This document shows positions 27,401 through 35,476 of a DNA stretch of 64,000 nucleotides, in pieces. The number at the start of each line of letters is the position of its first letter. Position 1 is the stretch's first letter. This stretch comes from Albimonas marina. Its GTDB lineage: Bacteria > Pseudomonadota > Alphaproteobacteria > Rhodobacterales > Rhodobacteraceae. The stretch lies in assembly GCF_029223255.1 (NCBI RefSeq), contig NZ_JARHUC010000002.1, positions 496,001 through 560,000 on the forward strand, written 5' to 3'. The position numbers and the translations under genes are program-made. Below the pieces are notes generated by a model. That model saw nothing but the letters and a program-made list of their open reading frames with translations, did no database searches and was not told where the DNA came from.

Positions 27401-28489
27401 CTGCCCGGGGAGGCGGCGCGCCCAGCCTTGCACGAGGCCCGGCGTCCGGCCCGCGCCGCGGGGCCGGCGCGGCTCGGCCTGGCGGGCCGGGCGCGGCGGG
27501 GACGGGGCCGCCCGGGGGCCGACGGCGGCCTCCGCCGCTGGGGAGGGGCCTGGGGATGGGGCTGGGGACGCGCCCGGATCGAGCTCCGCCGGATCGGCCT
27601 CGGGCGAGGGGCGCCACAGCAGGATCAGGCCCTCGGCATGGTCGAGCACGTCGTCGGGATCGAGCCAGCACTCCCCCTTCGGCGCCCGGCGCTTGCCCAG
27701 CGTCAGCAGGCGGGTCAGGCGCGCCCAGGCGGCGCGGTCGGTGGGCAGGGCCACCAGCTCCTGCCCGTCGCGCAGGGCCAGCAGGGCGCCGGGGATCAGG
27801 CGCGGCAGCGTCAGCGGCGCGACCGGGGCGAGGGCGAGGGGCGCAGGCTTCGTCGGCCCGTCGGGCTGGGAGGCGTCGGGCCGGGAGGCTTCGGGCCGGG
27901 ACAGCTCGGGCTGGGAGACGCCGGGTTGGGAAACGTCGGGTTCGGAGGCGTCCGGCCGGACGCCGCCGGGCCGCGGCGCCGCGGGGGCGGCGGGCGCAGG
28001 GCTGGCCGCGTCGCCGGGTCTCGGGGCCGCACCCGACCCAAGGGAAGATGACGGGGAAGACGGCGGGAGCGACGGGTCGGGCGCCTGGCGGGCGGCGTCG
28101 CGCAGGGCCGCCCGGTCGCGGGCGTGATCCTCGGCGGCGTCGTCATGGGCGTCGCGGGCGGCGCCCGACCGCCGCGCCCGCGCACGGGCCACCACGTCGG
28201 CATGGCCGATGCGGTCGGTGGTGCGCACGCCGCCGGGGGCCGCCGCGAGGGCGGAGGCCGCCCCGCCGCCGCCCTGCCCCGGCGCCCCCGCCGCGACGCC
28301 CAGCCCCGCCCGCGCCAGGTCCCGCAGCGCCTGGTGCGCGCGCACCACCCCGGCCACCGAGTTCCGGTCCGCCACCGCCAGCGCCGAGAGCCCCAGCGCC
28401 GCGGCCTCGCGCGCGAACTCCTCGGGATGGGAGGCGCCGACGAGGAAGCTGAAGTTGGTGGTGACGTGGAGCTCGGGGATGCGGGTCAT
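24458..28489 (-). CDS. dnaE2: error-prone DNA polymerase III alpha subunit DnaE2
   Basis: Translesion replicative-type polymerase used in damage-induced mutagenesis. Family marks: ELHVTTNFSFLVGASHPEE at the N-terminus (PHP domain), the polymerase core with GILCQGRGSAANSIVCYALR and the catalytic PPDIDVDFEHERREE, helix-hairpin-helix near GNGYRSVEDAWRKAGL, an OB fold (GVIFITLEDESGVSNIVVWA) and the terminal KLFPSRDFH. It is 1343 aa, about 250 longer than usual. A 155-residue low-complexity insert (about residues 66-222) splits the PHP domain and contains six PDxSQ-like pentapeptides; a second Pro/Ala-rich insert and a repetitive RDAAAGF tail are also present. No imuA-imuB genes are adjacent and no LexA box was recognised upstream. 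Confidence 0.92.
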   Translation of the reverse strand: MTRIPELHVTTNFSFLVGASHPEEFAREAAALGLSALAVADRNSVAGVVRAHQALRDLARAGLGVAAGAPGQGGGGAASALAAAPGGVRTTDRIGHADVVARARARRSGAARDAHDDAAEDHARDRAALRDAARQAPDPSLPPSSPSSSLGSGAAPRPGDAASPAPAAPAAPRPGGVRPDASEPDVSQPGVSQPELSRPEASRPDASQPDGPTKPAPLALAPVAPLTLPRLIPGALLALRDGQELVALPTDRAAWARLTRLLTLGKRRAPKGECWLDPDDVLDHAEGLILLWRPSPEADPAELDPGASPAPSPGPSPAAEAAVGPRAAPSPPRPARQAEPRRPRGAGRTPGLVQGWARRLPGQVFVLAAPLYDGRDAPRLAALARLAEVSGAPLVASASPIMHVGARRRLADVLSCIREGTTIDQLGRRAQANAERRLRAPHELARLFADHPEALTRAQAIAERCRFSLDELRYEYPDEVAGGEDPQARLERLTAEGLRDRYPEGVPARVRDQAAHELALISRLNYAPYFLTVRDLVAFAESRGILCQGRGSAANSIVCYALRVTAIGPDVASMVFERFVSEARDEPPDIDVDFEHERREEVIQHIYQRYGRHRAGLCATVIHYRARRAVREVGKAMGLSADAINALASQIWGWSSESIREERIREIGLDPTEPRLRKTLDLVAELIGFPRHLSQHVGGFIITKGRLDELVPIENAAMEDRTVIEWDKDDIDALGILKVDVLSLGMLTCIRKAFELIERHAGETWGLATLPPEDPAVYDMLCEADSIGVFQVESRAQMNFLPRMRPRCFYDLVIEVAIVRPGPIQGDMVHPYLRRRRGEEQVSFPSDELGQVLGKTLGVPLFQEQAMQIAIIGAGFTPEEADLLRRALATFRKSGTIHNFRDRFLAGMTRNGYDLDFAERCFSQIEGFGEYGFPESHAASFALLVYASAWIKRHHPAAFACALLNSQPMGFYAPAQIVRDARMHGVAVRPVCVNASYWDNTLEPDPRSTGGLALRLGFRQLRAMKEEDALWLTGARGNGYRSVEDAWRKAGLPATTLGTLAEADAFASLGLDRRQALWQAKAIPGGDPLPLFAGLLEGEGIEEPPTPLPAMSEGEEVVEDYVSARLTLRAHPVALLRDRLTPPGSPTAGGHAGEPWPRPPACLPAARLDLPPEKARVCVCGLVIVRQRPGSAGGVIFITLEDESGVSNIVVWARVYEAFRRQVIAGRLLRVTGRVQRDGSVVHVVAETIEDLSPLLDDLARGARDMPNPAGPVDEVRRPVQGSRRGSAAEDVRDPRRDAAAGFTGRDAAAGFERRDAGLARGEAGARHPRHQSKKLFPSRDFH
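27866..27955 (-). repeat. 15-bp minisatellite (six copies) inside dnaE2
   Basis: Six consecutive 15-bp units, slightly diverged, keep the reading frame and encode PDASE, PDVSQ, PGVSQ, PELSR, PEASR and PDASQ (residues 179-208). A partial seventh unit follows. Copy number is likely variable between strains. Confidence 0.85.
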
Positions 28490-28695
28490 TCCGAACCTGG
28501 CGCCCCGATATGGGACAGGTATAGGCTCGCCGCAGGGTCAAGGCGATTTTCACCCATGCCGAGGGCGCCGATTACGACGACCGCCCGGAAGAACGGCATC
28601 ACTTCCCGCGTCGCCGCTATCTGAGCATCGTCGAACGGACGGTCGGCGACTGGATCGTCCACTCCGAGCCTCGTCGCATCTCGGAGACCCGGCCG

Positions 28696-29514
28696 ATGGG
28701 CGGGCGCATGGCTTACTTCGCCGCGGCGCAGGTGCGCGCGGTCGGGCCGGATCCCCGTTCGCCTGACCATGCCTACGCCTGCATCGACCCCAGGACCTAT
28801 CTCGAGTTCCCCACGACCGTGCCCTACCGGGCGGACGCGCTGTTCATGGAAAGCGCGCTGCGCAACCCGGACGGGTCCGTGAACCGGGGCGCCTTCCGCT
28901 GGGCCGTCCGCGAAATACCCGATGCGGAGTTCGCGGCCATCGTGGCCATGGGCCTCGCCGGCGTGCGGGATGACCTGGGGCGGGAGGACTGGACGCCCGA
29001 GCCCGCTCCGCCGGGGCCGGGAAGGCGGATCGGAGGCCTGTTCGCCGATCCCGCAGCGGGGGTCGACGCCGCTCCGCCGGGCATGGCCGCGCCGGACGCC
29101 CTGTTCGAGCGCCCCCTCGTGGAGCGGCTGACCGCCCGTCCCCTGCGCGACGCCGCCTTCGCCCGGCAGGTGAAGCGCGCCTATCGCGAGACCTGCGCCA
29201 TGACCGGCCTGCGAATCCTGAACGGCGGCGGGCGGCCGGAGGTGCAGGCGGCTCATATCCGCTCGGTCGAGGCGCAGGGCCCCGACACGGTGCGCAACGG
29301 CGTGGCTCTGTCGGGCACGGCGCACTGGATGTTCGACCGGGGCCTGGTCTCGATCAACGACGATCATTCGATCCTCGTCGCCAAAGATCGCCTGCCTCCG
29401 GGCGCGGAAGCGCTGCTGCGTCCCGAGCGGCGGCTGCTTCTTCCGGAGGACGCCGCCTCCCGGCCGCATCCCGCCTATCTGAAATGGCACAGGGACACGG
29501 TGTTCAAGGGCTGA
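28696..29514 (+). CDS. HNH endonuclease (HNH_2-type, YeeB-like)
   Basis: Predicted nuclease of 272 aa from the first ATG. The C-terminal HNH_2 module is clear: FARQVKRAYRETCAMTGLRI, VQAAHIRSV and GVALSGTAHWMFDRGLVSI hold the AHI, N and H-x-x-FD residues. The N-terminal half (YFAAAQVRAVGPDPRSPDHA; ALFMESALRNPDGSVNRGAF) is the companion domain of the family. In-frame sequence from about 28540 to 28695 (KAIFTHAEGADYDDRPEER, FPRRRYLSIVERTVGDWIVH) also resembles the family N-terminus, yet no ATG, GTG or TTG occurs between the TAG at 28522 and 28696. Either a rare start (ATT 28546) is used or the gene is 5'-impaired. It is divergent from dnaE2. Confidence 0.75.
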   Translation: MGGRMAYFAAAQVRAVGPDPRSPDHAYACIDPRTYLEFPTTVPYRADALFMESALRNPDGSVNRGAFRWAVREIPDAEFAAIVAMGLAGVRDDLGREDWTPEPAPPGPGRRIGGLFADPAAGVDAAPPGMAAPDALFERPLVERLTARPLRDAAFARQVKRAYRETCAMTGLRILNGGGRPEVQAAHIRSVEAQGPDTVRNGVALSGTAHWMFDRGLVSINDDHSILVAKDRLPPGAEALLRPERRLLLPEDAASRPHPAYLKWHRDTVFKG

Positions 29515-29726
29515 GGCCGACGCCCCGCCCGTGCCATGCGCCTCCCTTGCAGGGGAGCGATCCGCCCTGCCCGCCATGCCGAGTCTCCTGTGATCCGGCC
29601 TTCAAGATATTCCCGTTTTGTTCTTATTTCCATCCGCCAGCATCCCCAGCCCGGATGGCGGAAACCGCATGCGCTGCGCGGAGGACGGCGCAACGCCCCG
29701 GCCCGGCCAGGCGCCCGCAGGCCCCC
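29515..29726. other. intergenic region with an AT-rich patch
   Basis: 212 bp between the convergent HNH and enoyl-CoA hydratase genes. An AT-rich patch (about 29602-29630, with GTTTTGTTCTTATTT) is followed by a CCGCCA/TGGCGG inverted pair with a 16-nt loop. It may serve as a terminator for the HNH gene; no gene was seen. Confidence 0.4.
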
Positions 29727-30560
29727 TCAGCGCCCCTTGAAGGCGGGCGCCGCGCCCTCGGCCTCGGCCAGCGCGCCGACGAGGAAGTCGCGGGTGCGGC
29801 CGGCCTGGGCCTGGAGGTCGGCCTCGCGCTCGAGCTGCTCCGCCCAGGGCAGCTCCAGGCCCGAGCGCAGCGCCTCGCGGGTCAGGCGGTAGCCCTCCGT
29901 GGGGCCTGCGGCGAGCGCGCGGGCGCGGGCGTCGACGCGCTCGGCGAAGGCGGCGTCGGGGACGGCCTCCCAGATCAGGCCCCACTCGGCGGCCTGGCGG
30001 GCGGAGATCGGCTCCCCCAGCAGAGCGAGGCCGCGGGCGCGCGCGGGACCCACCAGTCGCGGCAGCCAGAACGACAGGCCCGCGTCGGGGATCGTGCCGA
30101 CGCGCGACGAGGTGACGGCGAAGCTCGCCCCCTCGGCCGCGATCGCGATGTCGGCGGCGAGCGCCAGCGCCAGCCCCGCGCCGGCCGCGATGCCGTTCAC
30201 CGCCGCGAGGATCGGCAGCGGACAGGCCGCCATCGCCTCCAGCAGGGGGCGCGTCTCCTCGCGCTGGGTGCGGCCGAGGTCGAGCTCGCGGATCCGCGGC
30301 GCGTCGCCCAGCGCGTGACCGGCGCAGAACGCCTCCCCCAGCCCGGTCAGCACCACCGCCCGCGCCTCCGCCGCCGCGCGGCGCAGGGCGTGGGCGAGAT
30401 CGGCCTTGGCCTGCGCGTCGAGCGCGTTCAGCCGCTCCGGCCGCGCGAGGGCGAGGGTGGCGACGTCGTCGCGCAGGCCGTAGCGCAGCGTCTCGTAGGG
30501 CGAGCCTGCGCGGGCGTAGGGGTCGACGGTCTGGGGAGCGGCGGTCTCGGGCGGGGTCAT
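29727..30560 (-). CDS. enoyl-CoA hydratase/isomerase family protein (PaaG-like)
   Basis: Crotonase-fold protein of 277 aa. TLALARPERLNALDAQ at the N-terminus, the first oxyanion strand GLGEAFCAGHALGD and AAVNGIAAGAGLALALAADI with FAVTSSRVGTIPDAGLSFWL are the standard blocks. The IPDAGLSFWLPRLVG segment, with Asp where isomerases keep theirs, points to the PaaG/2-enoyl isomerase side rather than a plain hydratase. ATG 30558-30560 has GGAGG 4 nt upstream. It follows ccmH by 80 bp on the same strand; an ech gene at this place after ccmH is common in Rhodobacterales, although no functional link is known. Confidence 0.87.
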   Translation of the reverse strand: MTPPETAAPQTVDPYARAGSPYETLRYGLRDDVATLALARPERLNALDAQAKADLAHALRRAAAEARAVVLTGLGEAFCAGHALGDAPRIRELDLGRTQREETRPLLEAMAACPLPILAAVNGIAAGAGLALALAADIAIAAEGASFAVTSSRVGTIPDAGLSFWLPRLVGPARARGLALLGEPISARQAAEWGLIWEAVPDAAFAERVDARARALAAGPTEGYRLTREALRSGLELPWAEQLEREADLQAQAGRTRDFLVGALAEAEGAAPAFKGR

Positions 30561-30640
30561 CGGGCCTCCGGCGGAGCGTGGGGGCGCGGGCGGGCGCCCG
30601 GCCTGAAGGAGGTGGGAGGGGCGGCCGGGGGGCGCAAGCC

Positions 30641-31117
30641 TCAGGCGGCCCCGTCCTCCTTCATCAGGGCGTCGAGGCGCGCCTTCTCCTCGGCGCTCAG
30701 CGGCGAGGCGGCGGCGGCGGCCTCGGGGCGGGCGCGGCGGATCCAGAAGAAGGCCAGAACGCCGCCCCCGATGAGCAGCGCCGGGCCGCCGAACCACAGG
30801 ATCGCGTTGGCCGCCGTGAAGGTGGGCTTGAGCAGCACGTACTCGCCGTAGCGATCCACGAGGAAGGTCTTTACCTCCGCGTCGCTGTCGCCCGCCACCA
30901 GCCGCTCGCGCACCAACACGCGCAGGTCGCGGGCGAGGTCGGCGTTGGATTCGTCGATGCTCTCCGACCGGCAGACCAGACAGCGGATCTCGGCCGAGAG
31001 CGCGCGCGCCCGGGCCTCGAGCGCGGGGTCGTCCAGCACCTCGTCGGGCTGCACCGCGGGCGCGGCCAGCGGCGCCAGCAGGGCCAGCGCCAGCAGGAGG
31101 GGACGCAGCGCCCTCAT
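30641..31117 (-). CDS. ccmH: cytochrome c-type biogenesis protein CcmH
   Basis: Membrane-anchored periplasmic thiol-disulfide protein of 158 aa that reduces the apocytochrome c haem-binding motif for CcmF. A signal segment (residues 1-22) precedes the CcmH/CycL domain with the redox motif RCLVCRSESIDESNADLARD (LRCxxC) and the YGEYVLLKP block. A TM helix ILWFGGPALLIGGGVLAFFW and a cytoplasmic tail follow. Its ATG overlaps the ccmF TGA as ATGA, so the two are translationally coupled. CcmG/DsbE and CcmABCD are not in the window. Confidence 0.94.
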   Translation of the reverse strand: MRALRPLLLALALLAPLAAPAVQPDEVLDDPALEARARALSAEIRCLVCRSESIDESNADLARDLRVLVRERLVAGDSDAEVKTFLVDRYGEYVLLKPTFTAANAILWFGGPALLIGGGVLAFFWIRRARPEAAAAASPLSAEEKARLDALMKEDGAA

Positions 31118-33090
31118 TCCGCGGGGACCGCGGCGGCGGGGGCGCGGCGCGCGGCGGCGCCCACCCGGTAGCGGCGGTCCGACAGCGAGGTCAGCCCCCC
31201 CAGCGCCATCACCAGCGCCCCGATCCAGATCCAGTTGGCGAAGGGCTTCACGTAGATGCGCACGGCCCAGGCGCCGGCGTCCTCCTGCTGGCGGTCGCCG
31301 AGGACCACGTAGAGGTCGCGGATCAGGCCGGCGTCGATGGCGGCCTCGGTCGTGGGCATGCGCTGGACGGGGTAGAAGCGCTTCTCGGGGCGCAGCACCG
31401 TCACCTCGGTTTCGTCCTTGAAGACGGTGAACACGCCCCGGTCGATGGAGTAGTTGGGGCCCTGCGCCCGCTCGACCGCGTCGAAGCGGAACGAATAGCC
31501 GCCCGTCTCGACCGACTCGCCCGGATGCAGGGCGCGCACGGCCTCGGTCTCCCACGCGCTCAGCGAGGCGATGCCGAAGATGGTCAGCGCGAGGCCGGAG
31601 TGCGCGACCGCCTTGCCCCAGTCGGCCCGCGGCAGGCCCGAGAGGCGCCGCCAGCGGCCGGGGCGCGACAGGCCCGCGCGCTCCCAGATCTCGACGCCGA
31701 CGCCGGCGAGGATCCAGACCGAGAGCGCGATGCCCACGGGGGCCAGCGTGCTGCGCCCGGTCTGCACCGCCCAGACCAGCGCCGCGACCGCGAAGGCCAG
31801 CGCCGCGGCGGGCCACAGTCGGCGCAGAACCCGGCCGAGGCGCGCGCGCTTCCACGGCGACAGCGCCCCGATGGGCAGCAGCACCGCCAGCGCGATCATG
31901 AAGGGCGTGAAGGCGAGGTTGAAGAACGGCGCCCCGACCGAGATGCGCCCGCCATCCCAGGCCTCGCGGATCAGGGGCATCAGGGTGCCGAGCAGGACCA
32001 CCGCGCAGGCCACCGTCAGCAGCAGGTTGTTGGCGACCAGCATCGACTCGCGGCTGACCATGGCGAAGACGCCCCCCGGCGCCAGCCGCGGCGCCCGCCA
32101 GGCGTAGAGCGCGAGGGAGCCGCCCACGGCCACCACCAGGATCCCCAGCACCACCACGCCGCGCGTGGGGTCCGAGGCGAAGGCGTGGACCGAGGTCAGC
32201 AGGCCCGAGCGGACGATGAACGTGCCCAGCAGCGACAGCGAAAAGCCCAGGATCGCCAGCAGGATGGTCCAGCTTTTGAGGCTGTCGCGCTTCTCGACCA
32301 CGATGGCGCAGTGCAGCAGCGCGGCGGAGGCGAGCCACGGCATGAAGGAGGCGTTTTCGACCGGATCCCAGAACCACCAGCCGCCCCAGCCGAGCTCGTA
32401 ATAGGCCCAGTAGGAGCCCAGCGCGATGCCCACCGTGAGGAACATCCAGGCGGTCAGCGCCCAGGGCCGCACCCAGCGCGCCCAGGCGGCGTCGACCCGC
32501 CCCTCGATCAGGGCGGCGACGGCGAAGGAATAGGCGGTCGAGAGGCCGACGTAGCCCAGGTAGAGGAACGGCGGATGGAAGGCGAGGCCCGGGTCCTGGA
32601 GCAGCGGGTTCAGGTCGCCCCCGTCCAGCGGCGGATGCGCGATGCGCAGGAACGGGTTCGAGGTGAACAGCATGAAGGCCAGGAAGGCGGCGCCGATGGC
32701 CCCCTGCACGGCGAGGGTGCGGGCCTTGAGCGACTCGGGCAGGTTGCCGCCCAGGCCCGCGATCATCGCCCCGAACAGGGTCAGCATCAGGGTCCACAGC
32801 AGCAGCGAGCCCTCGTGGTTCCCCCAGACGCCCGACACCTTGTAGAGCATCGGCTTGGCGGAATGGGAGTTCTCGGCCACCAGCGCCACCGAGAAGTCGG
32901 AGGTGACGAAGGCCACGGTCAGCGCCGCGAAGGCCAGGGCCGTGAGCAGGAACGAGACGCTCGCCGCAGGCCCCGCCAGCCGCATCCAGTCGGACCAGCC
33001 CTTCTGGGCGCCGACCAGCGGCACGACGGTCTGCGCAAGGCTCGCGACAAGGGCGAGAATCAGGGCGTAGTGGCCCAGCTCGGCGGTCAT
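31114..33090 (-). CDS. ccmF: cytochrome c haem lyase subunit CcmF
   Basis: Large integral membrane protein of 658 aa that ligates haem from holo-CcmE to apocytochrome c in the periplasm. It has many membrane segments and the WWD haem-handling motif WGGWWFWDPVENASF, preceded by AFHPPFLYLGYVG and GVWGNHEGSLLLW, all standard for CcmF. The C-terminal periplasmic domain (YSIDRGVFTVFKDETEV) is present. ATG 33088-33090 was chosen because GGGGGAGG lies 6 nt upstream and the hydrophobic N-terminus starts there. Coupled to ccmH. Confidence 0.96.
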   Translation of the reverse strand: MTAELGHYALILALVASLAQTVVPLVGAQKGWSDWMRLAGPAASVSFLLTALAFAALTVAFVTSDFSVALVAENSHSAKPMLYKVSGVWGNHEGSLLLWTLMLTLFGAMIAGLGGNLPESLKARTLAVQGAIGAAFLAFMLFTSNPFLRIAHPPLDGGDLNPLLQDPGLAFHPPFLYLGYVGLSTAYSFAVAALIEGRVDAAWARWVRPWALTAWMFLTVGIALGSYWAYYELGWGGWWFWDPVENASFMPWLASAALLHCAIVVEKRDSLKSWTILLAILGFSLSLLGTFIVRSGLLTSVHAFASDPTRGVVVLGILVVAVGGSLALYAWRAPRLAPGGVFAMVSRESMLVANNLLLTVACAVVLLGTLMPLIREAWDGGRISVGAPFFNLAFTPFMIALAVLLPIGALSPWKRARLGRVLRRLWPAAALAFAVAALVWAVQTGRSTLAPVGIALSVWILAGVGVEIWERAGLSRPGRWRRLSGLPRADWGKAVAHSGLALTIFGIASLSAWETEAVRALHPGESVETGGYSFRFDAVERAQGPNYSIDRGVFTVFKDETEVTVLRPEKRFYPVQRMPTTEAAIDAGLIRDLYVVLGDRQQEDAGAWAVRIYVKPFANWIWIGALVMALGGLTSLSDRRYRVGAAARRAPAAAVPAE

Positions 33091-33350
33091 GGTCGGCCTC
33101 CCCCGATCCCGTTCGGCATTCTGCACGCCGTCCCGCGGACCATGCCGCGGACCACCCGCTGGTGCAATTCAGGAGCGCGCGAGGCCAGTCCGCGGATGGT
33201 CGCGGTCCATTTTTTCGCCGAAATCGCCCCGATCAATCGTTTTTGCGGATTTTGAGCAACACATTTATCACGCTCGTATCACGATGGCGCGGCGACACAT
33301 GGCGTCGTGAGGACGGCGATCCCCGTCGCACCGTTCATTCGAGGCCCACC
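33091..33350. other. divergent region between ccmF and the homocysteine methyltransferase gene
   Basis: 260 bp with an AT-richer centre (33210-33285). TTGAGC at 33252-33257 and CGTATC at 33275-33280, spaced by 17 nt, form a weak plus-strand promoter candidate. No SAM or SAH riboswitch could be recognised by eye. Confidence 0.35.
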
Positions 33351-34298
33351 ATGTTCGACCGCAGCTCCAGATTGCCCCAGCTGACCGGCGCGCCCTTCCT
33401 GACCGACGCCGGGGTCGAGACCGATCTCATCTTCAACCGCGGCGTGCCGATCCGCGCCTTCGCCGCCCACACGCTGCTGCCCGACGCCGCCGGACGCGCG
33501 GCGATGGCCGAGTACTTCCGCGGCTTCCTGCGCTTGGCCCGCGAGGCCGGCACCGGCTTCATCCTCGACGCCCCGACCTGGAAGGCGCATCCCTGCTGGT
33601 CGCAGGAGCTGGGCGAGGACGCGGCCACGCTGCGCCTGGCCAACCACGAGGCCGTCGCCTTCGTCGCCAACCTGCGCGAGGAATTCGCCGGCGTCGGCTC
33701 CTTCCCGATCCTGCTGAACGCGCCCGTCGGCCCCCGCGGCGACGCCTACGCGCTCGACACCGAGATGAACGCCGAGGAGGCGCGCGAGTACCACGCCGTC
33801 CAGATGGGCTGGCTGGCCGAGACCGACGTCGACATGGTCACCGCGACCACCCACGTCTCCTCGGCCGAGGCGACCGGCTTCTCGCGCGCGGCCTCCGACG
33901 CCTGGCTGCGCCACGTGATCAGCTTCACCGTCGAGACCGACGGCCGCCTGCCCTCGGGCGAGACGCTGGCCGAGGCGATCCGGCGGGTGGACGTCGCGAC
34001 CAACGCGGCGCCGGCCTACTACATGATCAACTGCGCCCACCCCGACCACTTCGCCGAACGGCTGGAGGATGCGGACTGGGCCCGGCGGATCCGGGGCGTG
34101 CGCTGCAACGCCTCGCGCCGCAGCCATGCCGAACTGGACGGCTGCGACCATCTCGACGACGGCGACCCGGTCGAGTTCGGCCGGCTCGTAGGCGCGCTGA
34201 AGACGCGCCTGCCGTGGATGAACGTGTTCGGCGGCTGCTGCGGCTCGGATCTTCGCCACGTGACCGAGATCGCCCGCACGTTGCGGGTGGCCGCCTGA
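33351..34298 (+). CDS. homocysteine S-methyltransferase family protein
   Basis: Zinc-dependent methyltransferase of 315 aa that moves a methyl group (from S-methylmethionine, SAM or a betaine) to homocysteine-like thiols. Start FLTDAGVETDLIFNRG is the family barrel strand, and the zinc ligands are visible as YMINCAHPDHF and NVFGGCCGSDLRHV. The length matches MmuM/YitJ-N-like single-domain enzymes. ATG 33351 has GAGG 8 nt upstream. It is the only plus-strand gene between ccmF and ccmE and probably an insertion in an ancestral ccm block. Methyl donor unknown. Confidence 0.87.
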   Translation: MFDRSSRLPQLTGAPFLTDAGVETDLIFNRGVPIRAFAAHTLLPDAAGRAAMAEYFRGFLRLAREAGTGFILDAPTWKAHPCWSQELGEDAATLRLANHEAVAFVANLREEFAGVGSFPILLNAPVGPRGDAYALDTEMNAEEAREYHAVQMGWLAETDVDMVTATTHVSSAEATGFSRAASDAWLRHVISFTVETDGRLPSGETLAEAIRRVDVATNAAPAYYMINCAHPDHFAERLEDADWARRIRGVRCNASRRSHAELDGCDHLDDGDPVEFGRLVGALKTRLPWMNVFGGCCGSDLRHVTEIARTLRVAA

Positions 34299-34356
34299 GG
34301 GCGGCCGGGCGGGCGTTCGCCGCAAGGCGGCCTGGGGAGCGCCCGCCCGACGTACT

Positions 34357-34383
34357 CCGGGCCCCGAGGCACGCGGGGCCCGG
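34357..34383. terminator. hairpin between methyltransferase and phzF (convergent)
   Basis: CCGGGCCCC and GGGGCCCGG, a perfect 9-bp stem with a 9-nt loop, 58 nt after the plus-strand stop. Confidence 0.5.
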
Positions 34384-34540
34384 CCAGTTTCCAGACGGTC
34401 CGCATTTCCGACGGCCCGCATACCCGAAGGTCCACGCACGGACCGGTTTTCGATGAAGACGCCGGCGCGCCCATCTCCCGGGGCCGCCGGCATTTTCATG
34501 CGCCCCTCTAGTGCGACCCGGTTCGGGCGCGGGCGGCGCG

Positions 34541-35437
34541 TCAGAGCCGCAGCTCGCCCCGCATCAGCACCACGCCGGAGCCCGAGACCTTCACCCCCGA
34601 CACGTCCTCGCGCGGGCCCAGCGCCTCGACCTCGGCGCGCCCGGGGCGGCCCAGCCAATGCCCCTGCTCGGCCGTGAAGCGCGGGCCGGGGATCAGCCCC
34701 TCGGACCACAGGTAGGCGCCCAGGCAGCCGGTGGCGGAGCCGGTGAACGGATCCTCCGCCGGGCTCGGCGGCGCCAGCAGCAGGCGGGAGAAGACGTCGC
34801 CGCCCGGCGTCTCCCCGCCCAGGGTCGTCAGGAACGGCTCCATCAGGCCGGCGTCGGGATGGGCGCTCGACGCGCGCCAGGCCTCGAGCCGCGCCACGTC
34901 CATCCGCGCCCGGCGCAGCGCCGCCTTCGAGCGCAGGAGCGTGACGCAGAACGGCGTGCCGGTGGAGACGATGCGCGGCGGATGGGCGACGTCCGCGGCC
35001 TCCAGCCCGTAGATCGCGGCGATGGGGGCGGGGTCGAGGGGCGGGCCGATCTCGGGCCGCGCCTGGGTCATGGTCACGCGGATGCGCCCCTGCCCGTCGC
35101 GCGCGGCCTCGATCGGCAGCACCCCGGCGCCGACCTCGAGCGTGAAGCGCGCGGGCCCGGCCGAGACGTCGACCAGCCCGCGGTCCACCAGGCTGGTCAC
35201 GGTCGCGACCGTGGGGTGCCCCGCCATCGGGATCTCGCGGTGGGCGAGGTAGTAGCGCGCGCCGAAGTCCGCCCGGTCGGAGGGGACGAGATAGGCGCAT
35301 TCGCTCAGGCTCGTCTCCCGCACCAGGGCGAGGCGCGTCGCCACCGGCAGGTCGCCCGCCTCATGCACCACCGCGCAGGCGTTGCCGCCGAAAGGGGCCT
35401 CGGCGAAGGCGTCGACCCAGTCGAAGCTGTAGCTCAT
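34541..35437 (-). CDS. PhzF family isomerase/epimerase
   Basis: Protein of 298 aa with the double diaminopimelate-epimerase-like fold; members isomerise small metabolites, and most physiological substrates are unknown. The family start DWVDAFAEAPFGGNACAVV, the catalytic-glutamate region RETSLSECAYLV, PMAGHPTVATVTSLV and PSPAEDPFTGSATGCLGAYL are complete. No phenazine genes are near, so a phenazine role is unlikely. ATG 35435-35437. It lies 140 bp downstream of ccmE on the same strand, separated by tandem hairpins. Confidence 0.9.
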   Translation of the reverse strand: MSYSFDWVDAFAEAPFGGNACAVVHEAGDLPVATRLALVRETSLSECAYLVPSDRADFGARYYLAHREIPMAGHPTVATVTSLVDRGLVDVSAGPARFTLEVGAGVLPIEAARDGQGRIRVTMTQARPEIGPPLDPAPIAAIYGLEAADVAHPPRIVSTGTPFCVTLLRSKAALRRARMDVARLEAWRASSAHPDAGLMEPFLTTLGGETPGGDVFSRLLLAPPSPAEDPFTGSATGCLGAYLWSEGLIPGPRFTAEQGHWLGRPGRAEVEALGPREDVSGVKVSGSGVVLMRGELRL

Positions 35438-35476
35438 GGAAGCGTCCCTGCGAAAACGGGCTCCGGGCGCCCGGCG

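Noticed and set aside
24461-28051. A 1196-codon plus-strand open frame opposite dnaE2
   Set aside because: It mirrors the codon bias of dnaE2; the encoded sequence is low-complexity and the sense gene has full polymerase motifs.
28490-28545. LexA/SOS box upstream of dnaE2
   Set aside because: A GAAC at 28493-28496 is present, but neither GTTC nor GAAC follows at the 7-nt spacing of the alphaproteobacterial box.
33091-33350. SAM or SAH riboswitch upstream of the homocysteine methyltransferase gene
   Set aside because: No conserved pseudoknot or core sequence could be traced by eye; a covariance-model search would decide.
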